This document shows, piece by piece, positions 35,754-44,608 of a DNA stretch of 64,000 nucleotides. The position numbers were made by a program, and so were the translations under genes. The DNA is taken from the NCBI RefSeq assembly GCF_038751955.1, contig NZ_JBCEXH010000007.1:1-64000 (forward strand), written 5' to 3'. The notes under the pieces are model-generated. The model worked only from the letters and a program-made list of their open reading frames with translations, made no database searches and was not told where the DNA came from. This DNA comes from Methanocalculus natronophilus (GTDB taxonomy: Archaea; Halobacteriota; Methanomicrobia; Methanomicrobiales; Methanocorpusculaceae). The first letter of the stretch is position 1; each line of letters begins with the position of its first letter.

Positions 35754-36294
35754 CAGATCGGGCAACGAGCCTGGCTACCCTGACTGGTTCTGGTATTCTT
35801 CCATCCAGCGTAAACCTGCAAAGAGCCCGCCTGGCGGTCTCAAGCGGGATGCCGGATCGCCTCAGAAAGACGGAATAGCCGGTCTGCAAAGGTACGCAAT
35901 CCCTCTCTCCAAGCGCCAGGTACGCCTGCATCCTCTTCTCGTCTCCCGGGAAGAGGCGTTGGATCGCATCTTCCAGTCCTCCGGACTCTTCGTACGTGAG
36001 AAGAATGACCGGTATGCCTGTTGCAGCGTGGATGGTATCCGGATCGATGATATTGTACCATGCAATGGCAGCTCCTGAGATCACAATCAGGTTGATATCA
36101 GACCGCGACAGTGAGGATACAAGTCTGATCACCGCATCTGTTGCATCCATTCCGCCGACGGTGACAGTTGAGAGGGCACACCCGTCAATTCTCCGATCAC
36201 CCCGCATCACGATGCCCGCAAGAACTGACCGCTCTCTCCCTGTCCAGCTCTCAGCAATGCCAAGAATACGTATCCCCGGCTTCTCGAGGTGCAT
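35725..36294 (-). CDS. DUF99 (endonuclease dU-like) family protein
   Basis: This 189-residue protein matches archaeal DUF99/UPF0215. It contains RILGIAESW near the start and the repeated strand-helix units VISGAAIAWYNIID and PVILLTYEESGG. One family member was described as endonuclease dU acting on deoxyuridine in DNA. Whether this one cuts DNA is unknown. It is convergent with, and overlaps, the pilin-like gene. Confidence 0.78.
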   Translation of the reverse strand: MHLEKPGIRILGIAESWTGRERSVLAGIVMRGDRRIDGCALSTVTVGGMDATDAVIRLVSSLSRSDINLIVISGAAIAWYNIIDPDTIHAATGIPVILLTYEESGGLEDAIQRLFPGDEKRMQAYLALGERDCVPLQTGYSVFLRRSGIPLETARRALCRFTLDGRIPEPVRVARLVARSVMQSSQTGK

Positions 36295-36333
36295 ACAAGC
36301 ACTTATCAGATTGGACTTATTAATTATTGTGTG

Positions 36334-37272
36334 ATGTCTGTAGAGAGGGATGATGTCTGCATTCTCATTCCGACGTTAAATGAAGTCCTCACCATAGAGT
36401 CCCTGATTGGGGAGTTTACCGATATGGGATTTTCCCATATTCTCGTGATCGACGGCAACAGCAGAGACGGAACAGCTGAAGCGGCAAAGCGGGCCGGAGC
36501 AACAGTTGTTGTCCAGTCAGGGAGAGGGAAAGGCTCTGCGATCATCGAAGCCTTCTCTATGATTAAAGAGCCCTACATCCTGATGCTTGATGGTGATGGT
36601 ACCTATTCCCCATCAGATGCCGATCTGATGCTCGCCCCGCTTGCAACCGGTGCCGATCACGTCATCGGCGAGCGATTGTCAGGCTACCAGAAAGGTGCAC
36701 TGACCCGGTTAAACCATTTTGGCAATTATATCATTAATGTCCTCTTCAAATGGGCCCATGGCACATACTTAGAGGATATCCTCTCAGGATACCGGGCTTT
36801 TACCAGGGAGTCGCTCTCCCGTCTCAACCTGAAGGAGTCAGGCTTTGAGATCGAGACAGAAATTGCTGCTGAGGCTGTCCGGAATGAACTAAACGTTGCC
36901 GTCGTCCCGATAAGCTATTGCGAACGGCCTGGTACGCCAACAAAACTCAATCCACTGCGTGACGGCTATAAGATCATCAGGACAATCTACAAGCTTGCAA
37001 AGGTTGGAAATCCCCTCTTCTACTTCGGGCTGATCGGGTTTTTACTCACCGTAGGCGGCATTCTTGTCGGCACCTACGTCGTCTATTACTGGATGATGAA
37101 TATCGAGCGTATACCCATGACGATATTAACCGGCCTTCTGATCATGTCAGGGCTGATCATATTCATGTTTGGAGTCCTCGGTGATATGCTGCTTGCCTAC
37201 CATCGTGAGACCGGCAGGGAACTCCGGAAGCTCCAGAAAAAGATAGATCGCCTTGAAAAGGAGAGGGAATGA
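36334..37272 (+). CDS. aglJ: S-layer glycoprotein N-glycosyltransferase AglJ-like
   Basis: This is a 312-residue family 2 glycosyltransferase. The N-terminal CILIPTLNEVLTIE, ILMLDGDGTY (DxD-type metal site) and ILSGYRAF are dolichyl-phosphate transferase motifs. Two membrane helices lie at ~230-255 and ~265-290, and a basic coiled tail ends the protein. AglJ adds the first sugar to dolichol phosphate in archaeal N-glycosylation. I chose ATG 36334, where similarity begins. Confidence 0.8.
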   Translation: MSVERDDVCILIPTLNEVLTIESLIGEFTDMGFSHILVIDGNSRDGTAEAAKRAGATVVVQSGRGKGSAIIEAFSMIKEPYILMLDGDGTYSPSDADLMLAPLATGADHVIGERLSGYQKGALTRLNHFGNYIINVLFKWAHGTYLEDILSGYRAFTRESLSRLNLKESGFEIETEIAAEAVRNELNVAVVPISYCERPGTPTKLNPLRDGYKIIRTIYKLAKVGNPLFYFGLIGFLLTVGGILVGTYVVYYWMMNIERIPMTILTGLLIMSGLIIFMFGVLGDMLLAYHRETGRELRKLQKKIDRLEKERE

Positions 37273-37275
37273 GAC

Positions 37276-37827
37276 CTATCTCATCTTTGTAAACTGCCCG
37301 GTATAAAAGAGGACCAGTGCGGCATGCTCCGCAAGCGAGGTGTAGAGATATGCCTCGTCCAGTGTTTTTCCAGCGGCAAATGTCCCATGGCCCCGTGCGA
37401 TCACAAGATTACGCTTGTTCAGTGCTGATGCGATATTCTCTGCAAGCTCCATCGTCCCTGGTGCTCCGTCAATGATCTCTATCTCGGGAGCGAGCATTCT
37501 CCCTTCACTATCGATTGGGACAACCAGATCCATCAGGAGGGAAGCAGCGACTGCACACGGCGGATGGGCATGGAGAACTGCCATATGGGCTGTTCTCTCG
37601 TATACTGCCTGGTGGACCCGGTATTCGCTTGATGCCTCTTCCGGGACTGCCTCCCCTGAATAGACAGGTATGAGATCCTTTGGCTCATCAAGATATGATC
37701 CGCTTCGTGTGATCAGAAACCCATTCTCCAGCCGTCTGCTCATATTGCCGAAGTTTCCACCGACAAGGTTTTCAGCGATGAGGCGCCGGCCTATTCTGCC
37801 AAAGTCATGATCCTGCATTCCGAACAT
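37276..37827 (-). CDS. fucA: class II aldolase, L-fuculose-phosphate aldolase type
   Basis: This 183-residue zinc aldolase has GGNFGNMSRR, the zinc ligands HAH (in VLHAHPP) and a third His in ARGHGTFAAG. In methanogens the M. jannaschii homologue (MJ1418) makes lactaldehyde, possibly for coenzyme F420. It overlaps the upstream glycosylase gene by 37 bp, so trx, the glycosylase gene and fucA form one operon. Confidence 0.82.
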   Translation of the reverse strand: MFGMQDHDFGRIGRRLIAENLVGGNFGNMSRRLENGFLITRSGSYLDEPKDLIPVYSGEAVPEEASSEYRVHQAVYERTAHMAVLHAHPPCAVAASLLMDLVVPIDSEGRMLAPEIEIIDGAPGTMELAENIASALNKRNLVIARGHGTFAAGKTLDEAYLYTSLAEHAALVLFYTGQFTKMR

Positions 37828-38474
37828 CTCTTTGTATTACAGTACTCTTTTGCATATTCAACAATCTGGCCATGGCAGGATCTGAGCAGGTCATTGTCAT
37901 GGGCAAGTTCCTCTGAAAATAGCTCCCGCAACCGGTTCTTCTGCACTGTAATGCCTGCACAGGCCGAGATCCGGTGTGTATAGGCATCGAGAACAAAGAC
38001 ATTCCGTTTCAGGCCGTAGCAGAGGATACTGTCTGCGGTCTCCTCACCGACCCCTTTTACTGATAGAAGGGCCTCTCTCAATGCCTCTGTTGGCATGCCA
38101 GGCAGCAGCTCAGGCACCGTGCTCTCCCTGCCTCCGGGTCGCACCTCTCCTTCGTCATCAGGGGTGCTCTCCTCACATACCGTACATATAAAAGCTGCAA
38201 GGCCCGTCAATCTCTCTGCTTTCACGCGGTAAAAGCCAGTACATCTGATACATTCCTCAAGCAGATCGCGGTCTGCTGCCACGATTTTAGAGAGGGTGCA
38301 GATACCTGCCTCCCGCAGGCGGCTGATCGCCTTCTCAACATTCTCAAAACGGGTCTGCTGGGTGAGGATTGCTCCGATTACAATCTCGTCAAATGGAGCA
38401 TCCCACCAGGAGAGGCGGCCATATGTTTCATCTAAAAGTGCTATAAGTGCCTGTACCCGTTGTCTGTCGTCCAT
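37791..38474 (-). CDS. endonuclease III-like HhH-GPD DNA glycosylase (COG2231-like)
   Basis: This is a 227-residue HhH-GPD base-excision enzyme. The helix-hairpin-helix is SVKGVGEETADSI (~residues 138-150) and Asp163 in VLDAYTHRI is the catalytic aspartate. The lysine used by true endonuclease III (GRKTA) is Glu here, as in MagIII/COG2231 enzymes, so a monofunctional glycosylase is more likely. The C terminus has only three Cys (212, 217, 220) of the usual four cluster ligands. Residues ~100-122 are an acidic insertion. Confidence 0.8.
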   Translation of the reverse strand: MDDRQRVQALIALLDETYGRLSWWDAPFDEIVIGAILTQQTRFENVEKAISRLREAGICTLSKIVAADRDLLEECIRCTGFYRVKAERLTGLAAFICTVCEESTPDDEGEVRPGGRESTVPELLPGMPTEALREALLSVKGVGEETADSILCYGLKRNVFVLDAYTHRISACAGITVQKNRLRELFSEELAHDNDLLRSCHGQIVEYAKEYCNTKRCSECRIMTLAE

Positions 38475-38743
38475 CAGATGAGCGGTCGCAGGAGATCTTC
38501 AAGGCGTTTTCCATCAGTTACGCCTTCGAGTTTGTGGATTACTTGTCCATCCTTTTCTATGATAAGCGTTGGAACAACCTGGATCTGGTATTTACCAGCA
38601 AGATCCATGTGATTGTCGACATCGATCTTTCTGATATCGACCGTCTCACCGAGTTTTTTCTTCAGCTCATCAATGATCGGGGTCTGCATCTTGCATGGTC
38701 CACACCAATCTGCATGAAAGTCAATAAGAACTGGTTTGCTCAT
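38474..38743 (-). CDS. trxA: thioredoxin
   Basis: This 89-residue thioredoxin carries the WCGPC active site at residues 13-17 and the cis-Pro in VVPTLII. It reduces protein disulfides. I chose ATG 38743 because the fold starts there, and the long upstream extension overlaps the divergent ferritin gene. Its stop overlaps the next gene's start by one base. Confidence 0.92.
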   Translation of the reverse strand: MSKPVLIDFHADWCGPCKMQTPIIDELKKKLGETVDIRKIDVDNHMDLAGKYQIQVVPTLIIEKDGQVIHKLEGVTDGKRLEDLLRPLI

Positions 38744-38858
38744 GGGAATACCTGCTCTTACAGTCGATGATAGGAGCAATAAAGATTGTGATTTCCCACC
38801 GAATCCTCGAAAAGTATATCTGCTATCCTGACCACCTACGACTAAAAAGAGGTGTATT

Positions 38859-39353
38859 ATGGGAACAAAAGGTAGAACAATTGTTGGAATGGATGTTGAT
38901 TCGCTCATTGATCTTCTCAACCGTGCACTTGCTGATGAATGGCTTGCATACTACCAGTACTGGGTTGGATCCAAAGTCACAAGCGGCCCTACAAAGGATG
39001 CGGTTGTTTCTGAACTGACCATCCATGCAACCGAGGAACTGGGACATGCCGATCTCCTCGCAGGCCGGATTATCCAGCTTGGAGGGATCCCTGTCCTTAA
39101 GCCGGAAGATTGGTATACGCTGACAAACTGCGGGTACGAGGCTCCTGACAACCCGTTTGTCAAAGAGGTTCTGAAACAGAATATCAAGGGTGAGCAGTGT
39201 GCTATTGAGACCTATAACAATCTCCTTGCCATTGTCAGGGATAAAGATCCGATCACCTACAACATGGTTCTCACAATCCTTGCTGACGAGATTGAGCATG
39301 AAGAGGATCTCCAGTCTCTTCTTGAGGATCTTGATGCCATTCTGAAGGACTAA
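38859..39353 (+). CDS. ferritin-like iron protein (bacterioferritin/DPSL type)
   Basis: This 164-residue four-helix protein has a di-iron set: ADEWLAYYQY, ATEELGHADLL, GEQCAIETYNNL and ADEIEHEEDL, giving the Glu and ExxH ligands of ferritins. A Cys beside the third ligand (EQC) recalls archaeal Dps-like proteins. It likely stores iron or removes peroxide. It is a single gene with a TATA-like GTATATC upstream, divergent from the trx operon. Confidence 0.8.
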   Translation: MGTKGRTIVGMDVDSLIDLLNRALADEWLAYYQYWVGSKVTSGPTKDAVVSELTIHATEELGHADLLAGRIIQLGGIPVLKPEDWYTLTNCGYEAPDNPFVKEVLKQNIKGEQCAIETYNNLLAIVRDKDPITYNMVLTILADEIEHEEDLQSLLEDLDAILKD

Positions 39354-39422
39354 GGCCTCCTCCTCATTTTTTTTTTCTGCACCAAACGATGGTGCTAAGT
39401 CGTCTCCATCCAGATATATTCT

Positions 39423-39776
39423 ATGACACACATGATTGAGCTTGAGATCGTTGGTTTAAAAGAACTCCCATGCGGCCCGTTCCCCTGTAATGATGAGCGG
39501 AGCTGCGAACTTGAGGAGTGTGCACCCACAGAAAAACTGCTTCCTGCTGTATCTGCGCTAGAGAAGGCGCTTCAGAAGGAGTTTACAGAATATCCCGTCT
39601 CTGTTACCCTCACCCTTCTGGATGATGGTATCCCATCAGATATCCGTGAGATCATCGACAGGCTTCAGCCGCCTCTCCCGATTGTTCTTTTAAACGGAAA
39701 AGTGACACCGGTTGGAAGAATCTCACTTCAGCTCATCAGAAAAGAGATCGAAAAAGAGATCCGTGAGAAGGCATAA
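39423..39776 (+). CDS. small Cys-rich thioredoxin-fold-like protein
   Basis: This 117-residue protein has no family I can name. The N terminus carries CGPFPCNDERSCELEEC, four Cys in a short loop. It is followed by a helix, a strand and PIVLLNGKVTPVGRI, which looks like the cis-Pro region of a thioredoxin fold. It may be a redox or metal-binding protein. It stands 69 bp after the ferritin gene, separated by a T-run that could end the ferritin transcript. Confidence 0.65.
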   Translation: MTHMIELEIVGLKELPCGPFPCNDERSCELEECAPTEKLLPAVSALEKALQKEFTEYPVSVTLTLLDDGIPSDIREIIDRLQPPLPIVLLNGKVTPVGRISLQLIRKEIEKEIREKA

Positions 39777-39932
39777 TCAGGCTTTCTTTTCGTTTTTCCC
39801 TCTCTTTTTGTATCTCAGTTCCGAATTTTTTTATTTTTTTTCGTATATTCAGCTATTTTGAGTTTTTTCGATACTCTCTTATGATTTGAAATCACACCTT
39901 AACAATCATTATCCAGATAGGTGTCGATATAA

Positions 39933-41093
39933 ATGCGAGTATTTTTCATCGGATTTGGGCAGGCTGGAGGAAAGATCGTCGATATGTTCCTCGCCCATGA
40001 TAAAAAACTCCAGAGCAACAGCTTCCGGGGTATTGCTGTTAATTCAGCACGAACCGATCTTCTGGGGTTACAGCATATTGAGATGAAGGATCGTCTCCTG
40101 ATCGGACAGACTGTTGTCAAGGGCCATGGTGTCGGAACTGACAATGTGACAGGAGCAAAGATCACTGCTGACGAGATAGATACCATCATCAATGCTATCG
40201 ATGTCAGGGGTACACACGATGTCGATGCATTCGTTGTGGTAGCCGGACTCGGCGGCGGGACGGGTTCAGGAGGCACTCCGGTTCTCTGCAGGCACCTGAA
40301 GCGTATCTACCGTGAACCTGTCTATGCACTTGCCATGATACCGGCACCTGAAGAGGGCCGTCTTTACTCCTACAATGCTGCCCGCAGCCTGGCTACACTT
40401 GCCAATGAAGCGGACAATACCCTGGTATTTGACAATAGTGCATGGAAGAACGAGGGTGAGAGTGTCAAGAGCGCCTATGATCGGCTGAATGAAGAGCTGG
40501 TCCGGAGATTCGGTGTCCTCTTCAGGGCAGGAGAGGTCGGAAAATTCGGGGTTGGTGAGATGGTTGTTGACTCTTCAGAGATCATCAACACCCTGCGGGG
40601 CGGAGGCATCTCAACAATCGGCTATGCGATCTCGGATGTTATCTCAAAGACAAAGCCAAAGAAAGGGCTTTTCTCTGGCTTTATGAAGAAACCACAGGAA
40701 GAGGATTCACTGACAGGCGAGGATAAGTCTGCCAAGATCATCGCGCTTGTGAGACGGGCAATGCTCGGACGGCTGACGCTTCCCTGTGATTATACAACTG
40801 CAGAGCGTGCGCTTGTACTGGTTGCCGGTCCGCCAAACGAATTGGATAGAAAGGGTGTTGAGAAGTCAAAATCCTGGGTTGAGGAGAATATTGCTGGTAT
40901 TGAGGTTCGTGGTGGTGACTATCCGCTTGATTCGAATTATATCGCTTCAGTTGTTCTGCTTGCATCCATCACGAATGCACCCCGGATCAGTGAGCTCCTT
41001 GAGGTGGCAAAAGACACCAAAGAAGATGTAATTAAGTCAAAAGACCGCCAATCCACAATGTTTGAAGATGCGATTGATCCGCTCTTTGAATAA
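39933..41093 (+). CDS. cetZ: tubulin-superfamily protein CetZ
   Basis: This 386-residue CetZ has FIGFGQAGGKIVD at the start (residues 5-17), the GTP signature GGGTGSG at 107-113, and a C-terminal domain with LGRLTLPCDY and GGDYPLDSNYIASVVLL. It resembles haloarchaeal CetZ1, which controls cell shape and motility rather than division. It is the second tubulin-family gene in the window after ftsZ2. It is alone, with a T-rich upstream region (39781-39870). Confidence 0.9.
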   Translation: MRVFFIGFGQAGGKIVDMFLAHDKKLQSNSFRGIAVNSARTDLLGLQHIEMKDRLLIGQTVVKGHGVGTDNVTGAKITADEIDTIINAIDVRGTHDVDAFVVVAGLGGGTGSGGTPVLCRHLKRIYREPVYALAMIPAPEEGRLYSYNAARSLATLANEADNTLVFDNSAWKNEGESVKSAYDRLNEELVRRFGVLFRAGEVGKFGVGEMVVDSSEIINTLRGGGISTIGYAISDVISKTKPKKGLFSGFMKKPQEEDSLTGEDKSAKIIALVRRAMLGRLTLPCDYTTAERALVLVAGPPNELDRKGVEKSKSWVEENIAGIEVRGGDYPLDSNYIASVVLLASITNAPRISELLEVAKDTKEDVIKSKDRQSTMFEDAIDPLFE

Positions 41094-41142
41094 TCTTTTT
41101 TTTTAAAAAAAAATGAGTCACCGTCAAAGACGGTGCATAGTA
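41094..41142. terminator. bidirectional terminator between cetZ and ilvD
   Basis: A run of T then A (41096-41113) is followed by a perfect hairpin, CACCGTC-AAA-GACGGTG (41119-41135). It sits between the converging stop codons of cetZ and ilvD, so it can serve both. Confidence 0.65.
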
Positions 41143-42786
41143 TTATTTCTGGATTGCTCCCTCGTCAGCCTGCCCGACGATCCGGGAATACCTGGCAAGT
41201 ACACCTGAGAGCTTCCGGGACTTTGGTCTCCACATACTCCGTCGTCGTTCAAGTTCTCCATTGCCTACTTTCAGATCAAGACGTTTTGTGGTGAGATCAA
41301 CGATGATCTCATCCCCATCCCGCACAAGCGCAATCGATCCGCCCACTTCTGCTTCCGGAGCAACATGGCCGATACAGGGCCCGCGGGTGCCGCCAGAGAA
41401 CCTGCCGTCGGTGATAAGCACCACCCGTTCATATCCAAGCCCCATCAGCGCAGAGGTGGGTGAGAGCATCTCAGGCATTCCTGGCCCCCCCACCGGCCCT
41501 TCGTACCTGATAACAACAACATCCCCCTCACGGATCTCTTTTGCGAGAATCGCCTTCATCGCCTCCTCTTCTCCATCAAAAACCCTTGCAGGACCTGTAT
41601 GCTGCCACATGGATTGTGATACCGCTCCATATTTGACAACCGCTCCCTGTGGTGCGAGTGTTCCAAAGAGAATACGGAGACCTCCGCTTGCATGGATTGG
41701 GTTTTCAAGTGTCCGGACTATTTCATCATCGCTCTTGAGCGTTTCTGCTGCGATCTCATGGATAGATCTCCCTGAGACTGTCTCTGCCGGTTCAAGGAAA
41801 TCGATTAAACGATTCAGGACTGCCGGGATGCCGCCTGCCCGGTGAAGAGCAACCATTGCGTGGGGCCCTGCCGGCTGCATATGGCAGAGGTGCGGCGTCT
41901 CGTCACTGATCGTGTTGAAGCTCTCCAGGTTGAGTGGAATCTCACCTTCACGGGCTAGTGCCATGAGATGGAGAACGGTATTTGTCGAACCGCCAAGCGC
42001 CATGTCTATGCGTATTGCGTTTCGTAAACTCTTCTCTGTGATGATATTGCGTGCAGTGATGCCGGACCTGACGAGTTCCATAATCCGGCACCCGGTTTCG
42101 CGTGCGACCCTGAGTTTTTCAGCATCAACTGCAGGAACAGCAGCGGATCCGGAGAGGGACATTCCCATTGCTTCTGCCATACAGGCCATTGTGTTTGCTG
42201 TGTAGAGGCCCTGGCAGCTTCCGCACCCAGGCATTGCGGCGCATTCGAGCCTGCAGAGTTCCTCTTCAGGAAATGATCCGGCCGCAACTTTTCCAACTGC
42301 CTCAAAGACATCGATGAGTGAGAGATCCCTGCCATTGAGTGATCCAGGCATCATCGGTCCTCCGGTAAGCATGATTGCCGGAATATTGAGGCGGGCTGCC
42401 ACCATCAGCATACCGGGGACAATTTTGTCACAGGTACCAATACAGACAAGCCCGTCGAAGCGGTGCGCCTCTACCATCAGTTCAATCGAGTCGGCGATAT
42501 TTTCCCGTGAGGGAAGTGAATACCGCATCCCCTTATGCCCCATTGCAATACCATCGCATATCCCGATGGTCCCAAATTCAAACGGGACGCCACCTGAAGC
42601 TGCAATCCCCTCCCGCACCTTTGCAGAGAGATTCCTGAGATGGGTATGGCCTGGAACAATATCGTTCCAGGCATTGGCAATCCCGATGAACGGGAGATCC
42701 ATCTCCTTGTCACCGACGCCAAGGGATCGGAGGAGGGATCGGTTTGGGGCACGCGGATAGCCTTTTTTTATCTCGTCACTTCGCAT
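41143..42786 (-). CDS. ilvD: dihydroxy-acid dehydratase
   Basis: This 547-residue IlvD is normal in length. The Fe-S ligands are in [12 protein letters not shown] and [16 protein letters not shown]. The C-terminal [10 protein letters not shown] is the family signature. It dehydrates dihydroxy-isovalerate and its homologue in valine and isoleucine synthesis. It is a single gene, divergent from the CHASE4 sensor. Confidence 0.94.
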   Translation of the reverse strand: MRSDEIKKGYPRAPNRSLLRSLGVGDKEMDLPFIGIANAWNDIVPGHTHLRNLSAKVREGIAASGGVPFEFGTIGICDGIAMGHKGMRYSLPSRENIADSIELMVEAHRFDGLVCIGTCDKIVPGMLMVAARLNIPAIMLTGGPMMPGSLNGRDLSLIDVFEAVGKVAAGSFPEEELCRLECAAMPGCGSCQGLYTANTMACMAEAMGMSLSGSAAVPAVDAEKLRVARETGCRIMELVRSGITARNIITEKSLRNAIRIDMALGGSTNTVLHLMALAREGEIPLNLESFNTISDETPHLCHMQPAGPHAMVALHRAGGIPAVLNRLIDFLEPAETVSGRSIHEIAAETLKSDDEIVRTLENPIHASGGLRILFGTLAPQGAVVKYGAVSQSMWQHTGPARVFDGEEEAMKAILAKEIREGDVVVIRYEGPVGGPGMPEMLSPTSALMGLGYERVVLITDGRFSGGTRGPCIGHVAPEAEVGGSIALVRDGDEIIVDLTTKRLDLKVGNGELERRRSMWRPKSRKLSGVLARYSRIVGQADEGAIQK

Positions 42787-42863
42787 ATATGATCAGGATA
42801 CGTCGTTCTTCATTACAGATAAATAGTTTCGGAGATCAGTTAGACATAGATTTTCGGATATCC

Positions 42864-44474
42864 ATGAATGTACAATCCCAGACGATTCTCATCATAACTC
42901 TTGTAAGCATCTGCCTGATTGGAGGGCTGGGTTTCTTTAGCCAGGCCTTTATTCTTGAAGGTTTTATCTCGCTTGAAGAGGATATTCTTGAGGAAAAGAT
43001 GGAGTATACCCTTCTCACCATCGATTCTGAACGACAAAACCTGGCAATAATTGTTGATAACTGGGCAACCTGGGAAGAAACTCACCAGTTTATAGATGGA
43101 AACAACCCCACATATCCTGAAACTAGTCTGAGTGATGCTGTTTTCTATTATTACCATCTTCATTTCATTGTCATTACCGGAAGGGATGGAGAGATTCTTT
43201 TTGCCCGGGGATTTAATCCGGATACCGGGGAAGAACTTGATCTGCCCCCGTCTCTCCTTACTATTCATGAGGATTACATTACACCAGGAGCAGATGGCGT
43301 CTCTGGTTTTACAGGGACTGAAGCAGGCCATGTGCGTATTGCTATCAGTCCGATTGTGCAGATGGCAAATGGAAACATTGGAGAAGGAGATTCTGTTGAA
43401 GGAACCGTGCTCTTTGCCAGGCTTATTGATGATGGATGGGTGATGCGCCTCTCTGACCATATCGGGGTTCCAGCACAGGTATCCGTTTATAGCGAGAATG
43501 ATATGACGATCAGAGAAGACCAGCTTTCTATTGTGCGTAAAAATGATCTCATCCTCGGATCGCGTATACTCCATGATTTGGATGGGTATCCTCTCCTCTT
43601 CCTCTCAATAACGCAGGAACGTACTATTTATAACAAAGGTGTCTTCTCGTACCAGCTTGCATTAATTGCTATTACCGGGCTTGGAATATTGTCAGGCACT
43701 CTCCTTTATTTCCTTATCAACCGGTCATATCTCAGGCGAATCTCATCCTTAAGTACGAAAGTCAGGAATATCGATGTTCATTCATCACGTGGTGAACCGA
43801 TAGATGTTGAGGGTGATGATGAGGTGGCAGAACTCGGTCAATCCATCAATGACATGCTTGGAGCAATTGAAGCAGATCAGCAGGTAATACGGGAGAGTGA
43901 AGAACACTACCGCCTTCTCTTCAATGCAGTCGATGATCCGATGCTTCTTGTTGCCCTTGACGATGATGAGAAGCCAGGGGTAATACTTGATTCAAATAAA
44001 GCTGTAAGTGGAATTCTTGGTATCTCACGTGAAGAACTCATCGGCATGCGTCTCTCCAGGTTTTTCTCTATTGATGATGGATCCCAAAAAGCCTTTGTTA
44101 TTGGTAATTTTTACCCATTGAATGGTGATCCGGTTCCTGTTGAGGTAAGTATGCATACATTTATGTATAAAAACAGGAAGGCTGCAATATGGGTTGCCAG
44201 GGATATTTCTGAACGGGTAAAGATTGAGAAGGAGAGGGCAGCATCTATCGAACAGCTCAGCCAGAATATTGAACAGTTTGCCATTCTTGGCGATAATATA
44301 CGAAATCCTCTTCAGGTTATACGGGGAGGAGTAGCTCTTCTGGAGGGCCAGGAAGAGTATATATCATTGATTGAAGAGCAGGTTGACCAGATAGATGAAC
44401 GGATTAAACAGCTTGATGAGGGATGGCTTGATTCTGAGAATGTGATCAACTTTATGAGGCGGAACTATAAGTGA
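42864..44474 (+). CDS. membrane sensor CHASE4-HAMP-PAS without kinase core
   Basis: This 536-residue protein has a membrane helix (~residues 6-28), an extracellular CHASE4-type domain (~30-260; NWATWEETHQFI, HFIVITGRDGEI), a second helix (~270-295), a HAMP domain and a PAS domain ending IWVARDISERV. The last ~70 residues resemble a dimerisation helix pair, with GDNIRNPLQVI where kinases have SHELRTPL, so the phosphoacceptor His is Asp. No ATPase domain follows. It may sense a ligand and act on a partner kinase. I chose ATG 42864, just before the first helix. Confidence 0.8.
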   Translation: MNVQSQTILIITLVSICLIGGLGFFSQAFILEGFISLEEDILEEKMEYTLLTIDSERQNLAIIVDNWATWEETHQFIDGNNPTYPETSLSDAVFYYYHLHFIVITGRDGEILFARGFNPDTGEELDLPPSLLTIHEDYITPGADGVSGFTGTEAGHVRIAISPIVQMANGNIGEGDSVEGTVLFARLIDDGWVMRLSDHIGVPAQVSVYSENDMTIREDQLSIVRKNDLILGSRILHDLDGYPLLFLSITQERTIYNKGVFSYQLALIAITGLGILSGTLLYFLINRSYLRRISSLSTKVRNIDVHSSRGEPIDVEGDDEVAELGQSINDMLGAIEADQQVIRESEEHYRLLFNAVDDPMLLVALDDDEKPGVILDSNKAVSGILGISREELIGMRLSRFFSIDDGSQKAFVIGNFYPLNGDPVPVEVSMHTFMYKNRKAAIWVARDISERVKIEKERAASIEQLSQNIEQFAILGDNIRNPLQVIRGGVALLEGQEEYISLIEEQVDQIDERIKQLDEGWLDSENVINFMRRNYK

Positions 44475-44608
44475 GCCGGGGGTTTTTGACGGGATGTCTG
44501 TTATATGCAAACCAAAACCCAAAACAAAAGCAACCAGATGATTTATATGGAGGGGCAATTATCTCCCTGGTTTATAAAATCTAAAATTAATTAAAGAATA
44601 TATTTAAA

